DNA from: an uncultured Lentisphaerota bacterium
GTDB taxonomy: Bacteria; Verrucomicrobiota; Kiritimatiellia; RFP12; UBA1067
DNA length: 37,496 nucleotides
NCBI GenBank assembly: GCA_900320225.1
Contig: ONRL01000056.1
Span: forward strand, 1 to 37,496
Direction of reading: 5' to 3'
In this document: one piece after another, positions 17,728 to 26,205 of the stretch
How positions within the stretch are numbered: position 1 is the stretch's first letter
How the letters are laid out: the number at the start of each line of letters is the position of its first letter
Notes under the pieces: generated by a model
What the model was told of the DNA's origin: nothing
Seen by the model: only the letters and a program-made list of their open reading frames with translations
The model's database searches: none
Made by a program: the position numbers and the translations under genes

Positions 17728-17736
17728 TGGTATAAT
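17728..17736 (+). promoter_or_regulatory. Extended -10 promoter of the decarboxylase gene
   Basis: TG-TGG-TATAAT on the plus strand, 28 nt before ATG 17765. A consensus -10 with the TGn extension and no obvious -35. The leader holds AAAGGAG seven bases before the ATG. Confidence 0.65.
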
Positions 17737-17764
17737 GAGCGGACATGACACCAAAGGAGATTCA

Positions 17765-18728
17765 ATGATCCTCTCGAAAAAAGCGCTCGTGACCGGCGCC
17801 GCCGGCTTTCTCGGCTCGCACCTCTGCCGCCGCCTGCTGGCGGACGGCTACGAGGTAACGGCGCTCGACAACCTCTTCACCGGCACGAAGTCCAACATCT
17901 ACGACCTCTTCGGCAATCCCAAGTTCTCGTTTGTCCTGCACGACGTGACACAGCCCTTCTGGGGACAGTTCGACGAGATCTACAACCTCGCCTGCCCCGC
18001 CTCGCCCATCCACTACCAGAAGAACCCCGTGGAGACCACGAAGAGCTCCGTGCTCGGCATGATGAACGTGCTCGACCTCGCGCTCAAGACGAAGGCCCGC
18101 GTGCTGCACACCTCCACGAGCGAGGTGTACGGCGACCCGCTCGTGCACCCCCAGGTGGAGACCTACTGGGGCAACGTCAACACGATCGGCATCCGCTCCT
18201 GCTACGACGAGGGCAAGCGCTGTGCCGAGACCCTCTGCGCCGACTACCGCCGCGAGTACGGCGTGGACGTGCGCATGGTGCGCATCTTCAACACCTACGG
18301 GCCCAACATGCACCCGAAGGACGGCCGCGTGATCTCCAACTTCATCATGCCAGGACATCACCCTCTTCGGCGACGGCCTCCAGACGCGTTCCTTCCAGTA
18401 CTGCGATGACCTCATCGAGGCGTTCCGCAAGTACATGGAGCTCGACCGCGCGACCATCGACACCTTCATGGCCTCCCACGGGCTCGGCACCGCCGTGATC
18501 AACACCGGCAACCCCGGCGAGTACACGATCAAGCAGCTCGCCGAGGAGACGCTCCGCCAACTTCCGGAATCGACCTCCAAGCTCGTCTACGCGCCGTTGC
18601 CGAAGGACGACCCGAAGCGCCGCAAGCCCGACATCACGCTCGCCAAGTCACTCCTCGGCTGGGAGCCGAAGGTCCCGCTCCAGGAGGGCCTCGCCAAGAC
18701 GATCGCCTACTTCCGCAGCCTCGTCTAA
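17765..18728 (+). CDS. UDP-glucuronate decarboxylase-like NAD-dependent epimerase, broken by a small deletion
   Basis: A short-chain dehydrogenase of the UXS type, which makes UDP-xylose from UDP-glucuronate for cell-surface glycans. GAAGFLGSH is the NAD-binding Gly motif, [10 protein letters not shown] holds the catalytic Ser/Thr, RSCYDEGKR is the YxxxK active site, and [17 protein letters not shown] is a UXS-type substrate segment. At 18350/18351 the frame moves by one base. NFIM should be followed by QALRG-(E/Q)-DITLFGDG but only QDITLFGDG remains, so about 14 nt are missing. The second frame continues normally through [10 protein letters not shown] and [20 protein letters not shown] to TAA 18728. 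As written, the protein would end early with about 25 wrong residues. It is the only plus-strand gene apart from the left-edge fragment. Confidence 0.85.
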
Positions 18729-18739
18729 TAACCCGGGAG

Positions 18740-18759
18740 GGTCGCGCTCCGGCGCAACC
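18740..18759. terminator. Hairpin between the decarboxylase and pseudopilin genes
   Basis: GGTCGCGC-TCCG-GCGCAACC forms an eight-pair stem with one mismatch in the 41-nt gap between convergent genes. There is no U-tract, so it is a weak terminator candidate for either strand. Confidence 0.35.
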
Positions 18760-18769
18760 GAATCACCCC

Positions 18770-19636
18770 TCACTCCGTGTAATCGTCGCCCACGCCGAAC
18801 CCGCGCGGACCGTAGATGCCGTTCCCGGAGCTGATGAACGCTGAATATGTGTCCTTGTCAACCCAACCCTTTTTGCCGCCGGCCATGTAGGGCTGGTGGA
18901 ACTCCTCCACGTGCCCGTCGAGGAACGCCATGTTGCAGTGGCGCCACTGTCCCCAGCCGTGCCGGAACGCCTGCGTGCCGGCCTTGCGCAGGCTCGCCGA
19001 CGAACCGTCGTATTGCTTGTCCTGCATCGGCGCGCGCATGAACTTGTTGGGGCCGCCCGCATAGCCGCCGTCGCCAAACACCACCACGCCCGCCGGGTTC
19101 TTGATCGCGCCCCAGGCCGTCGGATAGTGCCGCTTTCCGGCGTCGTTCTCCACGTAGCCGAGGTAGCAGACGTTGTAGTTGTAGCCCGTGATGTGGTTGC
19201 CGTCCCAGTTGTCGCTCTTCGCGCGGCATTTGGGACAGCTGAAGACGGACCCCGCCTCCAGTCCGCCGAACATCTCGCCGCTTTTCCAGCCGAGTTCGTC
19301 CACCTTGCGCGTGAAGTCCCAGCAGAAGGACGAGAACTCGTCCCACCGCGCCACGCCGTGGCGCACGGGATCCTCCCGCGGAAACAACTGCCTGTATTCC
19401 GGTGTCTTGAAGTATTTCTGGCCGTGCTGCTCCGGATTGATCATCCCCCAGGGCAGAAAGCCCTCGCTCATCGCATAGTTCAGGCACGTCGCCGCCAGTT
19501 CGTGGAGGTTCGACTTGCACTGCGCGCTGAGCGCACGCTCGCGGGCGGACCTCAGAACGGGCAGGAGCACGGCGGCCATCACGGCGACGAGGCCGACCGC
19601 GAACAGGAGCTCAAGAAGTGTGAACGCCCTCTTCAT
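18770..19636 (-). CDS. Type II secretion-like pseudopilin with H-x(n)-DG motif
   Basis: A 288-residue protein with a prepilin N-terminus: MKRA-FTLLELLFAVGLVAVMA, where the FTLLE site is cut and methylated by prepilin peptidase and Glu5 of the mature form is present. The single hydrophobic helix (about 5-28) would anchor it in the inner membrane. The C-terminal part has HCNMAFLDGHVEEF, the H-x(n)-DG motif typical of large pseudopilin families in PVC bacteria. FSCPKC suggests a metal site or disulfide. Its ATG overlaps the TGA of the upstream phosphoesterase (ATGA), so translation is probably coupled. Its role is unknown; secretion or surface display of hydrolases is inferred. Confidence 0.88.
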   Translation of the reverse strand: MKRAFTLLELLFAVGLVAVMAAVLLPVLRSARERALSAQCKSNLHELAATCLNYAMSEGFLPWGMINPEQHGQKYFKTPEYRQLFPREDPVRHGVARWDEFSSFCWDFTRKVDELGWKSGEMFGGLEAGSVFSCPKCRAKSDNWDGNHITGYNYNVCYLGYVENDAGKRHYPTAWGAIKNPAGVVVFGDGGYAGGPNKFMRAPMQDKQYDGSSASLRKAGTQAFRHGWGQWRHCNMAFLDGHVEEFHQPYMAGGKKGWVDKDTYSAFISSGNGIYGPRGFGVGDDYTE

Positions 19637-21075
19637 TTCTCGGATTGCCGCCCCGGACGGTCATACTGGCAGACGATCGGCCTTCCCGCCGTGCCCAGCG
19701 AAGTGATTGGGCGCACGGCCACGGTGAGCGCGTCGCCCTTCGGCAGCTGCGCCTTCGGGATGTACAGCGTGGTGACGCCGCCGTTCGGTTCGTGCCCCAC
19801 GGCCAAATTACCGCCGACCGCGTAAACGCTCTTGCACAACTTGGCGCCGTCCTCGGCACCTGCCACCACCACGTCGTAGGCGAACACGCGCGTGTCGGGG
19901 TTGGCATCCGCAAGGGGGATGTCCACCTTCAGCGCGGGCTTGCCGGGCCTTTCCGGACGGTCTGGCGGAGGTGGCGTGACCGCCTCGGTCAGAACGATGC
20001 GCGCGCCGTCGCGGAACTGCGGCTCTCCGATGCGCTTCTTCAGTTCCTCCTTCGACAGCGGATGCGGTTCGTACGTGCCGAGCGGCATAATCCAATCAGC
20101 GCCGAGGCTGCCCTCGTCCTCTCCGAACTCGCGCCGCGAGATGACGATCTGGTCGTCGTACACCCGAACGACGTATCCCTGGTGCCCTTTGCCCAGACCC
20201 TCTTTGCCTTCCAGCGTTCCCTTCGCGAAACCCTTCTCCAATCCAGGCGACGAGCAGCCGCGCGGCTCGCACGAGGGGATCTCGATCGAGGGGAAGGACG
20301 ACCAGAAGTAGATGTTGTTCCAGTTCGTCGCGCTCTGGTGCCAGTGCCCGAAGAACCCCACGGCCTTCTTGAAGGAACGCAGCGACTTGTTCAGCTTGCT
20401 GTGCGGACGCACGTGCGAGAGAATGAATAACGGATCCTTCCCCGTCTGGAGTCCACATTCCTTGGCTTTCGCGCGAATGAGGCGCGCAAGTTCCATCTCG
20501 TCCACGCCGAAATGCCGACCGAAGAAATGGAACCCCTTCACGGTCTTGTGCCACACGGGCGCATATGGTTCGCCCCAGATGCGCTGCCAGTTCCCGGCCA
20601 TGTCGGTGGAGAGCACGTGCTTGGCGCGTTCCGCGGGGTCGGGGAAGGCCTTCTCGACGAAATCGCCGTAACGGCTGCCCTCCACGTCATGGTTGCCGTT
20701 GACGAAGAGTTTCTCCACCACGTGGCCGTCCGGCGCGCGGTTCTCCGGGAACACCTTCCGCCAGGCCGCTGCGTGGAACACCTGCTCCAGCACCTGGCCC
20801 CGGTGCGCCATGTCGCCGCAGTTCACCACCGCGTCCACGTTCTGCTCGCGGAAGTACTTGAACGCCGCGACGAGGTACTTGTCGGGCCAGTACTTGCCGC
20901 GCCCCTTGCCGTTGGCGGACGTGCGCAGGTGCGTGTCGCTGACGGCCCCGAAGACGAGGCGGGGATTCTTCGGCGGCGTCCACCCGGGCGGCGCGGCAAA
21001 GATCCTTCCGCCGCACGCACACGTGCCGAACGCGGAAAAGAGCCCCCTGAGGAAACTTGAGCGTGAAATGTTCAT
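19633..21075 (-). CDS. Exported calcineurin-like metallophosphoesterase, second copy
   Basis: A 480-residue relative of the protein at 8286-9773. The start at 21075 is set by GGAGG seven bases upstream; the frame is open for a further 300 nt, but that stretch lies inside the SpoU gene. The N-terminus MNISRSSFLRGLFSAFGTCA ends in a lipoprotein- or signal-like segment. Metal ligands are SDTH, CGDMAH, NGNHD, LSHVRPH and GHWH. A beta-rich C-terminal region includes a proline run (PPPPDRPERPG). Its ATG overlaps the SpoU stop and its TGA overlaps the pseudopilin start, each by the four bases ATGA, so the three genes form a coupled string. Substrate unknown. Confidence 0.85.
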   Translation of the reverse strand: MNISRSSFLRGLFSAFGTCACGGRIFAAPPGWTPPKNPRLVFGAVSDTHLRTSANGKGRGKYWPDKYLVAAFKYFREQNVDAVVNCGDMAHRGQVLEQVFHAAAWRKVFPENRAPDGHVVEKLFVNGNHDVEGSRYGDFVEKAFPDPAERAKHVLSTDMAGNWQRIWGEPYAPVWHKTVKGFHFFGRHFGVDEMELARLIRAKAKECGLQTGKDPLFILSHVRPHSKLNKSLRSFKKAVGFFGHWHQSATNWNNIYFWSSFPSIEIPSCEPRGCSSPGLEKGFAKGTLEGKEGLGKGHQGYVVRVYDDQIVISRREFGEDEGSLGADWIMPLGTYEPHPLSKEELKKRIGEPQFRDGARIVLTEAVTPPPPDRPERPGKPALKVDIPLADANPDTRVFAYDVVVAGAEDGAKLCKSVYAVGGNLAVGHEPNGGVTTLYIPKAQLPKGDALTVAVRPITSLGTAGRPIVCQYDRPGRQSEK

Positions 21076-21830
21076 GTGTTTTCCTCCTTCTTGTGCTGCG
21101 GTGCGCGGAAGAACGCGGCGGCGACGGCGAAGGCGCTCACCACGTTCAAAGAGTTCTTCATGCCGTGCGAGGGGATTTCCAGGATTTCGTCCGCCATCGC
21201 CACCACGTCGGGGTCGAGCCCGAAACGCTCGTTGCCGAGCAGGAGCGCACACGGCCAGACGGGCGCACACGCGGCGACGTCCGTCGCGCCGTCCGCCGTC
21301 TCGAGCGCGTACACGCGCCGCCCTTCGGCGTGCAGGCGGTCGATGACGTCGCGCACGTCGCCCGCGCGCTCCCACGGCGTCGTCTCGTCCGCGCCGAGCG
21401 CGGTCTTCTTCACCTGCGGATTGTCGGGACCGGGCGTGTAGCCGCAGAGGATGAGGCGGTCCGCGCCGAAGAAATCCGCCGTGCGGAAGACACCCCCCGC
21501 GTTGAACGCGCTGCGCACGTTGTCCGCCACCACCGTGAACGCCGCGCGGTCGGCATGGCCCGGCGCCGAATCGGTCGTGCGGATGCCCATCTCCGCGTCC
21601 GTCACGCGCGCGCGCTTGTCCACGCGCTCAAGCGGCACGAGCGCGGCCTGGATGGACCGCGGCGTGGCGCCGGGCTGGAGGAGATGCGCAAGTCCCACGA
21701 GGCGCTTCGACTGCGCGCACCGCAGGTAATCAAAAGCCGCGGCGCGCACGGCGTCGTCCCCCGGCGCGTCGAGGGCGGCCTGCACGAGGCGCAGCGCCTC
21801 CTTCCATTCCTCTGTGGAGAGGTCGATCAC
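21072..21830 (-). CDS. SpoU/TrmH-family RNA 2'-O-methyltransferase
   Basis: A 252-residue SPOUT methyltransferase that would methylate a ribose in tRNA or rRNA using S-adenosylmethionine. Motif 1 is VADNVRSAFNAGGVFRTAD; motifs 2 and 3 are LLLGNERFGLDPDV and IPSHGMKNSLNVVSA, which form the trefoil knot and cofactor site. About 85 N-terminal residues form a small extra domain. The gene starts 4 nt after the panC stop and its own TGA overlaps the phosphoesterase start. The precise RNA target cannot be assigned from sequence. Confidence 0.9.
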   Translation of the reverse strand: MIDLSTEEWKEALRLVQAALDAPGDDAVRAAAFDYLRCAQSKRLVGLAHLLQPGATPRSIQAALVPLERVDKRARVTDAEMGIRTTDSAPGHADRAAFTVVADNVRSAFNAGGVFRTADFFGADRLILCGYTPGPDNPQVKKTALGADETTPWERAGDVRDVIDRLHAEGRRVYALETADGATDVAACAPVWPCALLLGNERFGLDPDVVAMADEILEIPSHGMKNSLNVVSAFAVAAAFFRAPQHKKEENT

Positions 21831-21834
21831 GGCG

Positions 21835-22677
21835 TCACATCACGGCATTGTCAATGAGGCGTGTCTTGCCGGCGAAGGCGGCGAGCAATACGGCCGTCCC
21901 CTTCGCGAGCGTCTTCACGGGCGCGAGCGTGACGGCGTCCACGGCCTCGACGTAGTCAGGTCGCAGGCCCGCCTTCTCAAGCGCCGCCCACGCCTTCTTC
22001 TGCACGGATTTCCACGGACGCGCCCCCTTCGCCGCCTGCGCCTTGATCTCGCGCAGCGTGCGGGAGAGCGCGAGCGCGCATTCGCGCTCGGACTGGGAGA
22101 GGTACACGTTACGCGAGCTGCGCGCGAGGCCGGACGGCTCGCGCACGATCGGCGCCACGACGATCTCGAGGTCGAAGTTCATGTCGCGCACCATGCGGCG
22201 GATGATCGTCGCCTGCTGGAAGTCCTTCTGCCCGAACACGGCGAAGTCCGGATGCGCGAGGTTGAAGAGCTTCGCCACCACGGTGCAGACGCCGCGGAAG
22301 TGCCCGGGACGCCGCGCGCCGCAGAGGCAGCCCGAGAGCGCGCCGTCCTCGACCATCCACACGCTGTGGTCCTTCGCGTACATGTTCTCCGGCGTGGGGA
22401 AGAAAATCGCCGTCGCACCCGCCGCGCGGCACTTGGCGGCGTCCGCCTTGTGGTCGCGCGGGTACTGCGCGTAGTCCTCCTTTGGACCGAACTGCGTGGG
22501 GTTCACGAACACGCTCACCACGATTTCGTCCGCGCCCTTCTTCTTCGCCGCCGCGATGAGCGAGAGATGCCCCTCGTGGAGCGCGCCCATCGTGGGGACG
22601 AGCGCGATTTTCTTGCCGGCCAGCCTCTGGGCCTTCGCCCACCGCTGGAGTTTCCTCGGATCGTTGAATGTTTTCAT
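21835..22677 (-). CDS. panC: Pantothenate synthetase
   Basis: A 280-residue cytosolic enzyme joining pantoate and beta-alanine with ATP in coenzyme A synthesis. Motifs are complete: VPTMGALHEGHLSLI (HIGH-type ATP site), VFVNPTQFGPKEDYAQYPR, RPGHFRGVCTVVAKLFN, FGQKDFQQ and SSRNVYLS (KMSKS equivalent). The length is normal and there is no missing block. The upstream 124 nt hold a dispersed repeat, and no other pan gene is in the window. It is followed within 4 nt by the SpoU gene. Confidence 0.97.
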   Translation of the reverse strand: MKTFNDPRKLQRWAKAQRLAGKKIALVPTMGALHEGHLSLIAAAKKKGADEIVVSVFVNPTQFGPKEDYAQYPRDHKADAAKCRAAGATAIFFPTPENMYAKDHSVWMVEDGALSGCLCGARRPGHFRGVCTVVAKLFNLAHPDFAVFGQKDFQQATIIRRMVRDMNFDLEIVVAPIVREPSGLARSSRNVYLSQSERECALALSRTLREIKAQAAKGARPWKSVQKKAWAALEKAGLRPDYVEAVDAVTLAPVKTLAKGTAVLLAAFAGKTRLIDNAVM

Positions 22678-22703
22678 CTTTTAGTTTGTAGTTGGTAGAT
22701 GTT

Positions 22704-22789
22704 TATTTTTCTGCCACAGAGAACGCAAAGGACGCAAAGAAATTACCTATTCCATTCTTTGCGCTCTGGGCGTTCTTTGCGGCTAAAAT
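22704..22789. repeat. Dispersed imperfect inverted repeat, GCCGCAAAGAACGC family (copy 2)
   Basis: The left arm TGCCACAGAGAACGCAAAGG and right arm CGTTCTTTGCGGCTAAAA are imperfect reverse complements around AT-rich DNA. It shares the TTCTTTGYGGCTAAAA end with copy 1 at 16355-16455. It lies between the GH2 stop and the panC start. The adjacent CTACCAACTACAAACTA (minus strand, 22682-22698) is a second small repeat with ACTAC/AACTA units. Confidence 0.7.
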
Positions 22790-22801
22790 CATCTTCTTAA
22801 C

Positions 22802-25288
22802 TCAAAATGAGCACTTACCGGAAAGGCCACGGCCCGATGCCTCCACGACGATCGGCTCTTTGCAGTTCGGGCGCCGGCGCACGAGCACGGAGAGGTAGCC
22901 GTTGAACGTGCGACGTTCCGGATCGCGGAACCACGAGAAGTCGGACTCGTCGCCGTTCTCGGCCGAAACAAACTCGCCGCCGCCGCGGACCGTCACCTTC
23001 AAGGGAATCTTCGCCGTCGGACACGTCCGCCCCTGCGCGTCGCATACGCGAACCGTCACGTACGCCACGTCCTCGCCGTCCGCCGCCACCTTCCTGCACT
23101 CCGGCGCGAGCTCCAGCCTCGCCGGCGCGCCGGCGGTCTGCACGGTCTCCTCGCACCAGGCCTTTCCGTTGCGGTAGGCGACGGCCTTCAATTCACCCGG
23201 CTGGTAGACGACGCCGTCGAACACGAATCGCCAGATGTTCTTTACGCGTCGGCACCGTCCCTGCGAGACGCCATTCACGAACAGCTCCACCTCGTCGCCG
23301 GACGAGTAGACGTACACGGGGATTTTCTGTCCCTCGCGCCCCGGCCACGTCCAGTGCGGCAGGATGTGTGCCGAAGGCACGTCGGGACGCCACTTCGAGA
23401 GATACAGCCAGTATTCATCCTTCGGGAACCCCGCAAGGTCGAAGATGCCCGTGGCGCACGAATGGATCGCCGCGCGGGGGCGTCCGTAGCGCGTCCGTTC
23501 CGCGTACGCGCGCGCCTGGCGTTCCGGGTCGCTGAACAACGGCTTCTGCGTGCCCACCGCCAGCACAGCCGGCGAGCCGAAGTAGTCGAACGCGGTCCAC
23601 ACGAAGCAACCCGCCACGTACGGCGCGGCCTCCTCTTTCGCAAACTCATAGTCGGCGAGAATGATCGAATGCAGACCGTAGGAGATCGAATGGTAGTCGC
23701 GGAACTGCTGCTTCGCGGACGGCACGCCGAAGCGGGCGTTCCACTTGCCGAAGTTGTCGAGCTGGTATTCGCCGCGCGAGGAGAGCGTGCAGACCGTCTC
23801 TGTTGCGACGATGGGCTTCGCAGGATTGTTCGTGTGGTACTCGGCGTAGCAGTCGGGACGGTAGTTGAAGCCGAACACGTCGGTGAACTGCGCGTAGGAC
23901 GAGCGCCACACGTTCGCGTTGTCGTTCGCGGTCGTCGTCGGTCGCGTGGAATCTTCCTGGTGCGCGAGACGCACCATCTCCACGCCGTTGCGCTGGTAGA
24001 TCGGCCAGCGGTCCGCCCCCGAACGGGACTCCCAGATTTCGTTGCCGAGGCTCCAGATGACAATCGACGGATGATTGCGGTTATGGCGAATCCACGACCG
24101 CAGGTCGCGCTCGTGCCAACGCGCGAAGAGGACGTGGTAGTCGTTCGGCAACTTCGCAAGTCCCCAGGCGTCCGTCAGTTCGTCCATCACGAGAATGCCG
24201 AGTTCGTCGCAGAGGTCGTACCACTCCTCGGCGTGCGGATAATGGCTCATGCGCACCGCGTTCATGCCAGCCTCCTTCGCCTTGAGGAGGCGGCGGCGGA
24301 TGGCCGTGCGGTTGGCGACGGAACCAAGCGAACAGAGATCCTGGTGGAAGCAGAAGCCGTGCAGCTGCACGCGGCGTCCGTTGAGGTGGAAGCCGTCGTC
24401 CGCGGTCCACTGGATCGTGCGAATGCCGTAGCGGAACGTCTCGCCTTCGATTTCAAGGGTGTAGAGATGTGGATCGTCGACGTCCCAGAGGCGTGGTTTC
24501 TCCACGGTGAACGTCTTTTCCCTGCGCCCGCTGCGTGCAAGGTCGTAGGTGACGTGAACGGTCGCGCGTTCGCGCGACACCTCGGGAGTGGTGATGCGCA
24601 CGCTGTCCGGCACGACGTGGTCTTCCGGCAACGACACGAGCCGGCAGCGGCGCGTGAGGCCGAGGCCCGTGTGCCAGCGGGCGTAGCCGCCGGGACGGTA
24701 GGTGCGCACCGCGATCACGTTCCGGCCCTCGACGAGGTAGGGCGTGAGGTCCACGCGCCAGTGCATGTAGCCGTTCGGCCAGCCGCCCACGAAGCGCCCG
24801 TTGAGCCAGAGCATCGGGTAGGCCATTGCGCCGTCGCACGCAAAATGGAGTTTGCCCTTCTCGGGGACCGTGAGCGTGCGGCCGTCGGGGAGGGAAAGTC
24901 GCCCGCAGTCGTTCGTGAACGCATAGCGGTACCAGACGGCGCCCGTGCCCGCCAAGTAGGCGTCGAACGGCGCGCGGTCGTAGGAAAAGGCGTTGGCGAT
25001 GCCGGCGTCGTGGGGCACGCGGACGGGCTCCCAGTCGCGGTCGTTGAAATCCGGCTTCACGTAGGTACACGTGGGCTCCGCGCCGACCGGGCGACGGGAC
25101 GCGCACGGCGTCTCGAGGAGGTCGCGTCCCATGTCGTCCAGCCAGTCGATCATGGCGGGGATGCCGAACTCCCGCATCGCGGCAAGAGGTTCGTCGCGGA
25201 CGAACCGCCAGCCCGTTCTCAGCTCCGTGCAGGTGGAGGCCGCATGCGCCACACCCACAAAACCACAAAGAAAAACGAGACCTCTCAC
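22802..25288 (-). CDS. Secreted GH2 beta-galactosidase/beta-glucuronidase-like enzyme
   Basis: An 828-residue GH2 enzyme. Start GTG 25288 gives the signal peptide VRGLVFLCGFVGVAHAAS; it begins one base after the M28 stop (TAAAGTG) with GGGAAG upstream. The jelly-roll (about 20-200) includes WYRYAF, MLWLNGRFVGGWPNGY and the DLTPYL strand. A short Ig-like segment follows. The barrel starts at FHLNGRRVQLHGFCFHQDL and has MNAVRMSHYPH, NRNHPSIVIWSLGNEIWE (acid/base Glu in GNE) and PIVATETV (nucleophile Glu region). Two C-terminal Ig-like domains include DEVELFVNGVSQGR. The first Ig-like domain, at roughly 60 residues, is short for the family and could hide a small deletion. Beta-galactoside hydrolysis is most likely. 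Confidence 0.88.
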   Translation of the reverse strand: MRGLVFLCGFVGVAHAASTCTELRTGWRFVRDEPLAAMREFGIPAMIDWLDDMGRDLLETPCASRRPVGAEPTCTYVKPDFNDRDWEPVRVPHDAGIANAFSYDRAPFDAYLAGTGAVWYRYAFTNDCGRLSLPDGRTLTVPEKGKLHFACDGAMAYPMLWLNGRFVGGWPNGYMHWRVDLTPYLVEGRNVIAVRTYRPGGYARWHTGLGLTRRCRLVSLPEDHVVPDSVRITTPEVSRERATVHVTYDLARSGRREKTFTVEKPRLWDVDDPHLYTLEIEGETFRYGIRTIQWTADDGFHLNGRRVQLHGFCFHQDLCSLGSVANRTAIRRRLLKAKEAGMNAVRMSHYPHAEEWYDLCDELGILVMDELTDAWGLAKLPNDYHVLFARWHERDLRSWIRHNRNHPSIVIWSLGNEIWESRSGADRWPIYQRNGVEMVRLAHQEDSTRPTTTANDNANVWRSSYAQFTDVFGFNYRPDCYAEYHTNNPAKPIVATETVCTLSSRGEYQLDNFGKWNARFGVPSAKQQFRDYHSISYGLHSIILADYEFAKEEAAPYVAGCFVWTAFDYFGSPAVLAVGTQKPLFSDPERQARAYAERTRYGRPRAAIHSCATGIFDLAGFPKDEYWLYLSKWRPDVPSAHILPHWTWPGREGQKIPVYVYSSGDEVELFVNGVSQGRCRRVKNIWRFVFDGVVYQPGELKAVAYRNGKAWCEETVQTAGAPARLELAPECRKVAADGEDVAYVTVRVCDAQGRTCPTAKIPLKVTVRGGGEFVSAENGDESDFSWFRDPERRTFNGYLSVLVRRRPNCKEPIVVEASGRGLSGKCSF

Positions 25289-25289
25289 T

Positions 25290-26192
25290 TTACTTCCCGT
25301 AGAGGAGGATGTTGAGGAAAGCCGCCACGAGGCGACCCGAAGCAAAGAGCGACTCCTCGGACACCTTGTCCATCGTGTCCTCAGACGTGTGCCACCAGGC
25401 GTTTCCGGGGCCGTAGTCAAAGTCGATGAAGTTGATCGCCGGACAGCCGGCGGAGAGGAAGGCCGAATGGTCGTCGGTCACCACGAGCGACTCGTCCACC
25501 TTCACCAAGCCCTTCAGGCCAGCCTTCTCTGCGGCCTGCAGGGCCAGTTTCTTGAGAATGGCTGTCGTGTTCGCGGGGACGATCACGTGCAGGTCCTTGT
25601 CGCCGAGCATGTCGAGGCAAATGGCTGTTTTGACGCTACGTCCCTGTTCACGGAATTTGTCCACGAGATGGCGCGATCCGTGGAAGCCGTCGGTTGGGCC
25701 GTACGCCTTGGCACACTCCTCGCCGTCCGTCCAGACGAGCGCGATGTTGTCCGGATGCGGCCCCGTGCGGTGGATCGCGTCAGCCAACGCGATGAGCAAT
25801 CCGCTCGTGGAGGCGCCGTCGTTGGCGCCCGCGCACGGCTGCGTGGCGGTAGAAGGCGTATCGAAATGCGACATCAGCACAATCCAGTGTCCGTTCGTCT
25901 TCGTGCCAGGGAACTCGATCACGACGTTGGCGAATGCCCGCTCGCCGAACGGCGTCGTGTCGCGAAAGGCGTCCAGCGACGCGTCCGCCCCGCACCAGCT
26001 CGCGCGGTCGAGCAACCAATTGGCGGCCAGCCGGCCGCGCAACGTGCCAGCATGCCGCGGCGTACACTCCTTCACGAACGCGCTTGCGGCCTCATACGCG
26101 GACTTCGCGTCATCCTTTGTGAACGCCAACGGCGCCGCGCCGGCCGTCCACGCGGCCAGCACGCCCGCCGCAATTCCAACGATTCTGCTCAA
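25290..26192 (-). CDS. Secreted M28-family zinc peptidase / glutaminyl cyclase-like
   Basis: A 300-residue protein with a signal peptide (1-19, ending TAGAA). M28 zinc ligands are visible: SHFDT (His and Asp region), GANDGASTSG (bridging Asp), DGEEC (Glu pair), DMLGD and WWHTSEDTMDKVS (His). The spacing of DGEE, DMLGD and the final WHT-DT segment resembles glutaminyl-peptide cyclotransferases, so N-terminal pyroglutamate formation is as likely as aminopeptidase activity. It sits between parB (13-nt gap) and GH2 (1 nt after its stop), an unusual pairing of chromosome and secretion functions. Confidence 0.88.
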   Translation of the reverse strand: MSRIVGIAAGVLAAWTAGAAPLAFTKDDAKSAYEAASAFVKECTPRHAGTLRGRLAANWLLDRASWCGADASLDAFRDTTPFGERAFANVVIEFPGTKTNGHWIVLMSHFDTPSTATQPCAGANDGASTSGLLIALADAIHRTGPHPDNIALVWTDGEECAKAYGPTDGFHGSRHLVDKFREQGRSVKTAICLDMLGDKDLHVIVPANTTAILKKLALQAAEKAGLKGLVKVDESLVVTDDHSAFLSAGCPAINFIDFDYGPGNAWWHTSEDTMDKVSEESLFASGRLVAAFLNILLYGK

Positions 26193-26205
26193 TCTTCTCT
26201 CCTCT

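Noticed and set aside
18340-18360. Programmed +1 frameshifting as an explanation for the decarboxylase, GH28 and GH106 breaks
   Set aside because: All three need the same one-base step, but the sites share no slippery sequence or stop codon, and conserved residues are missing at each junction.
21076-21375. Upstream extension of the second phosphoesterase
   Set aside because: The open frame continues but lies wholly inside the SpoU gene, and a strong GGAGG sits before ATG 21075.
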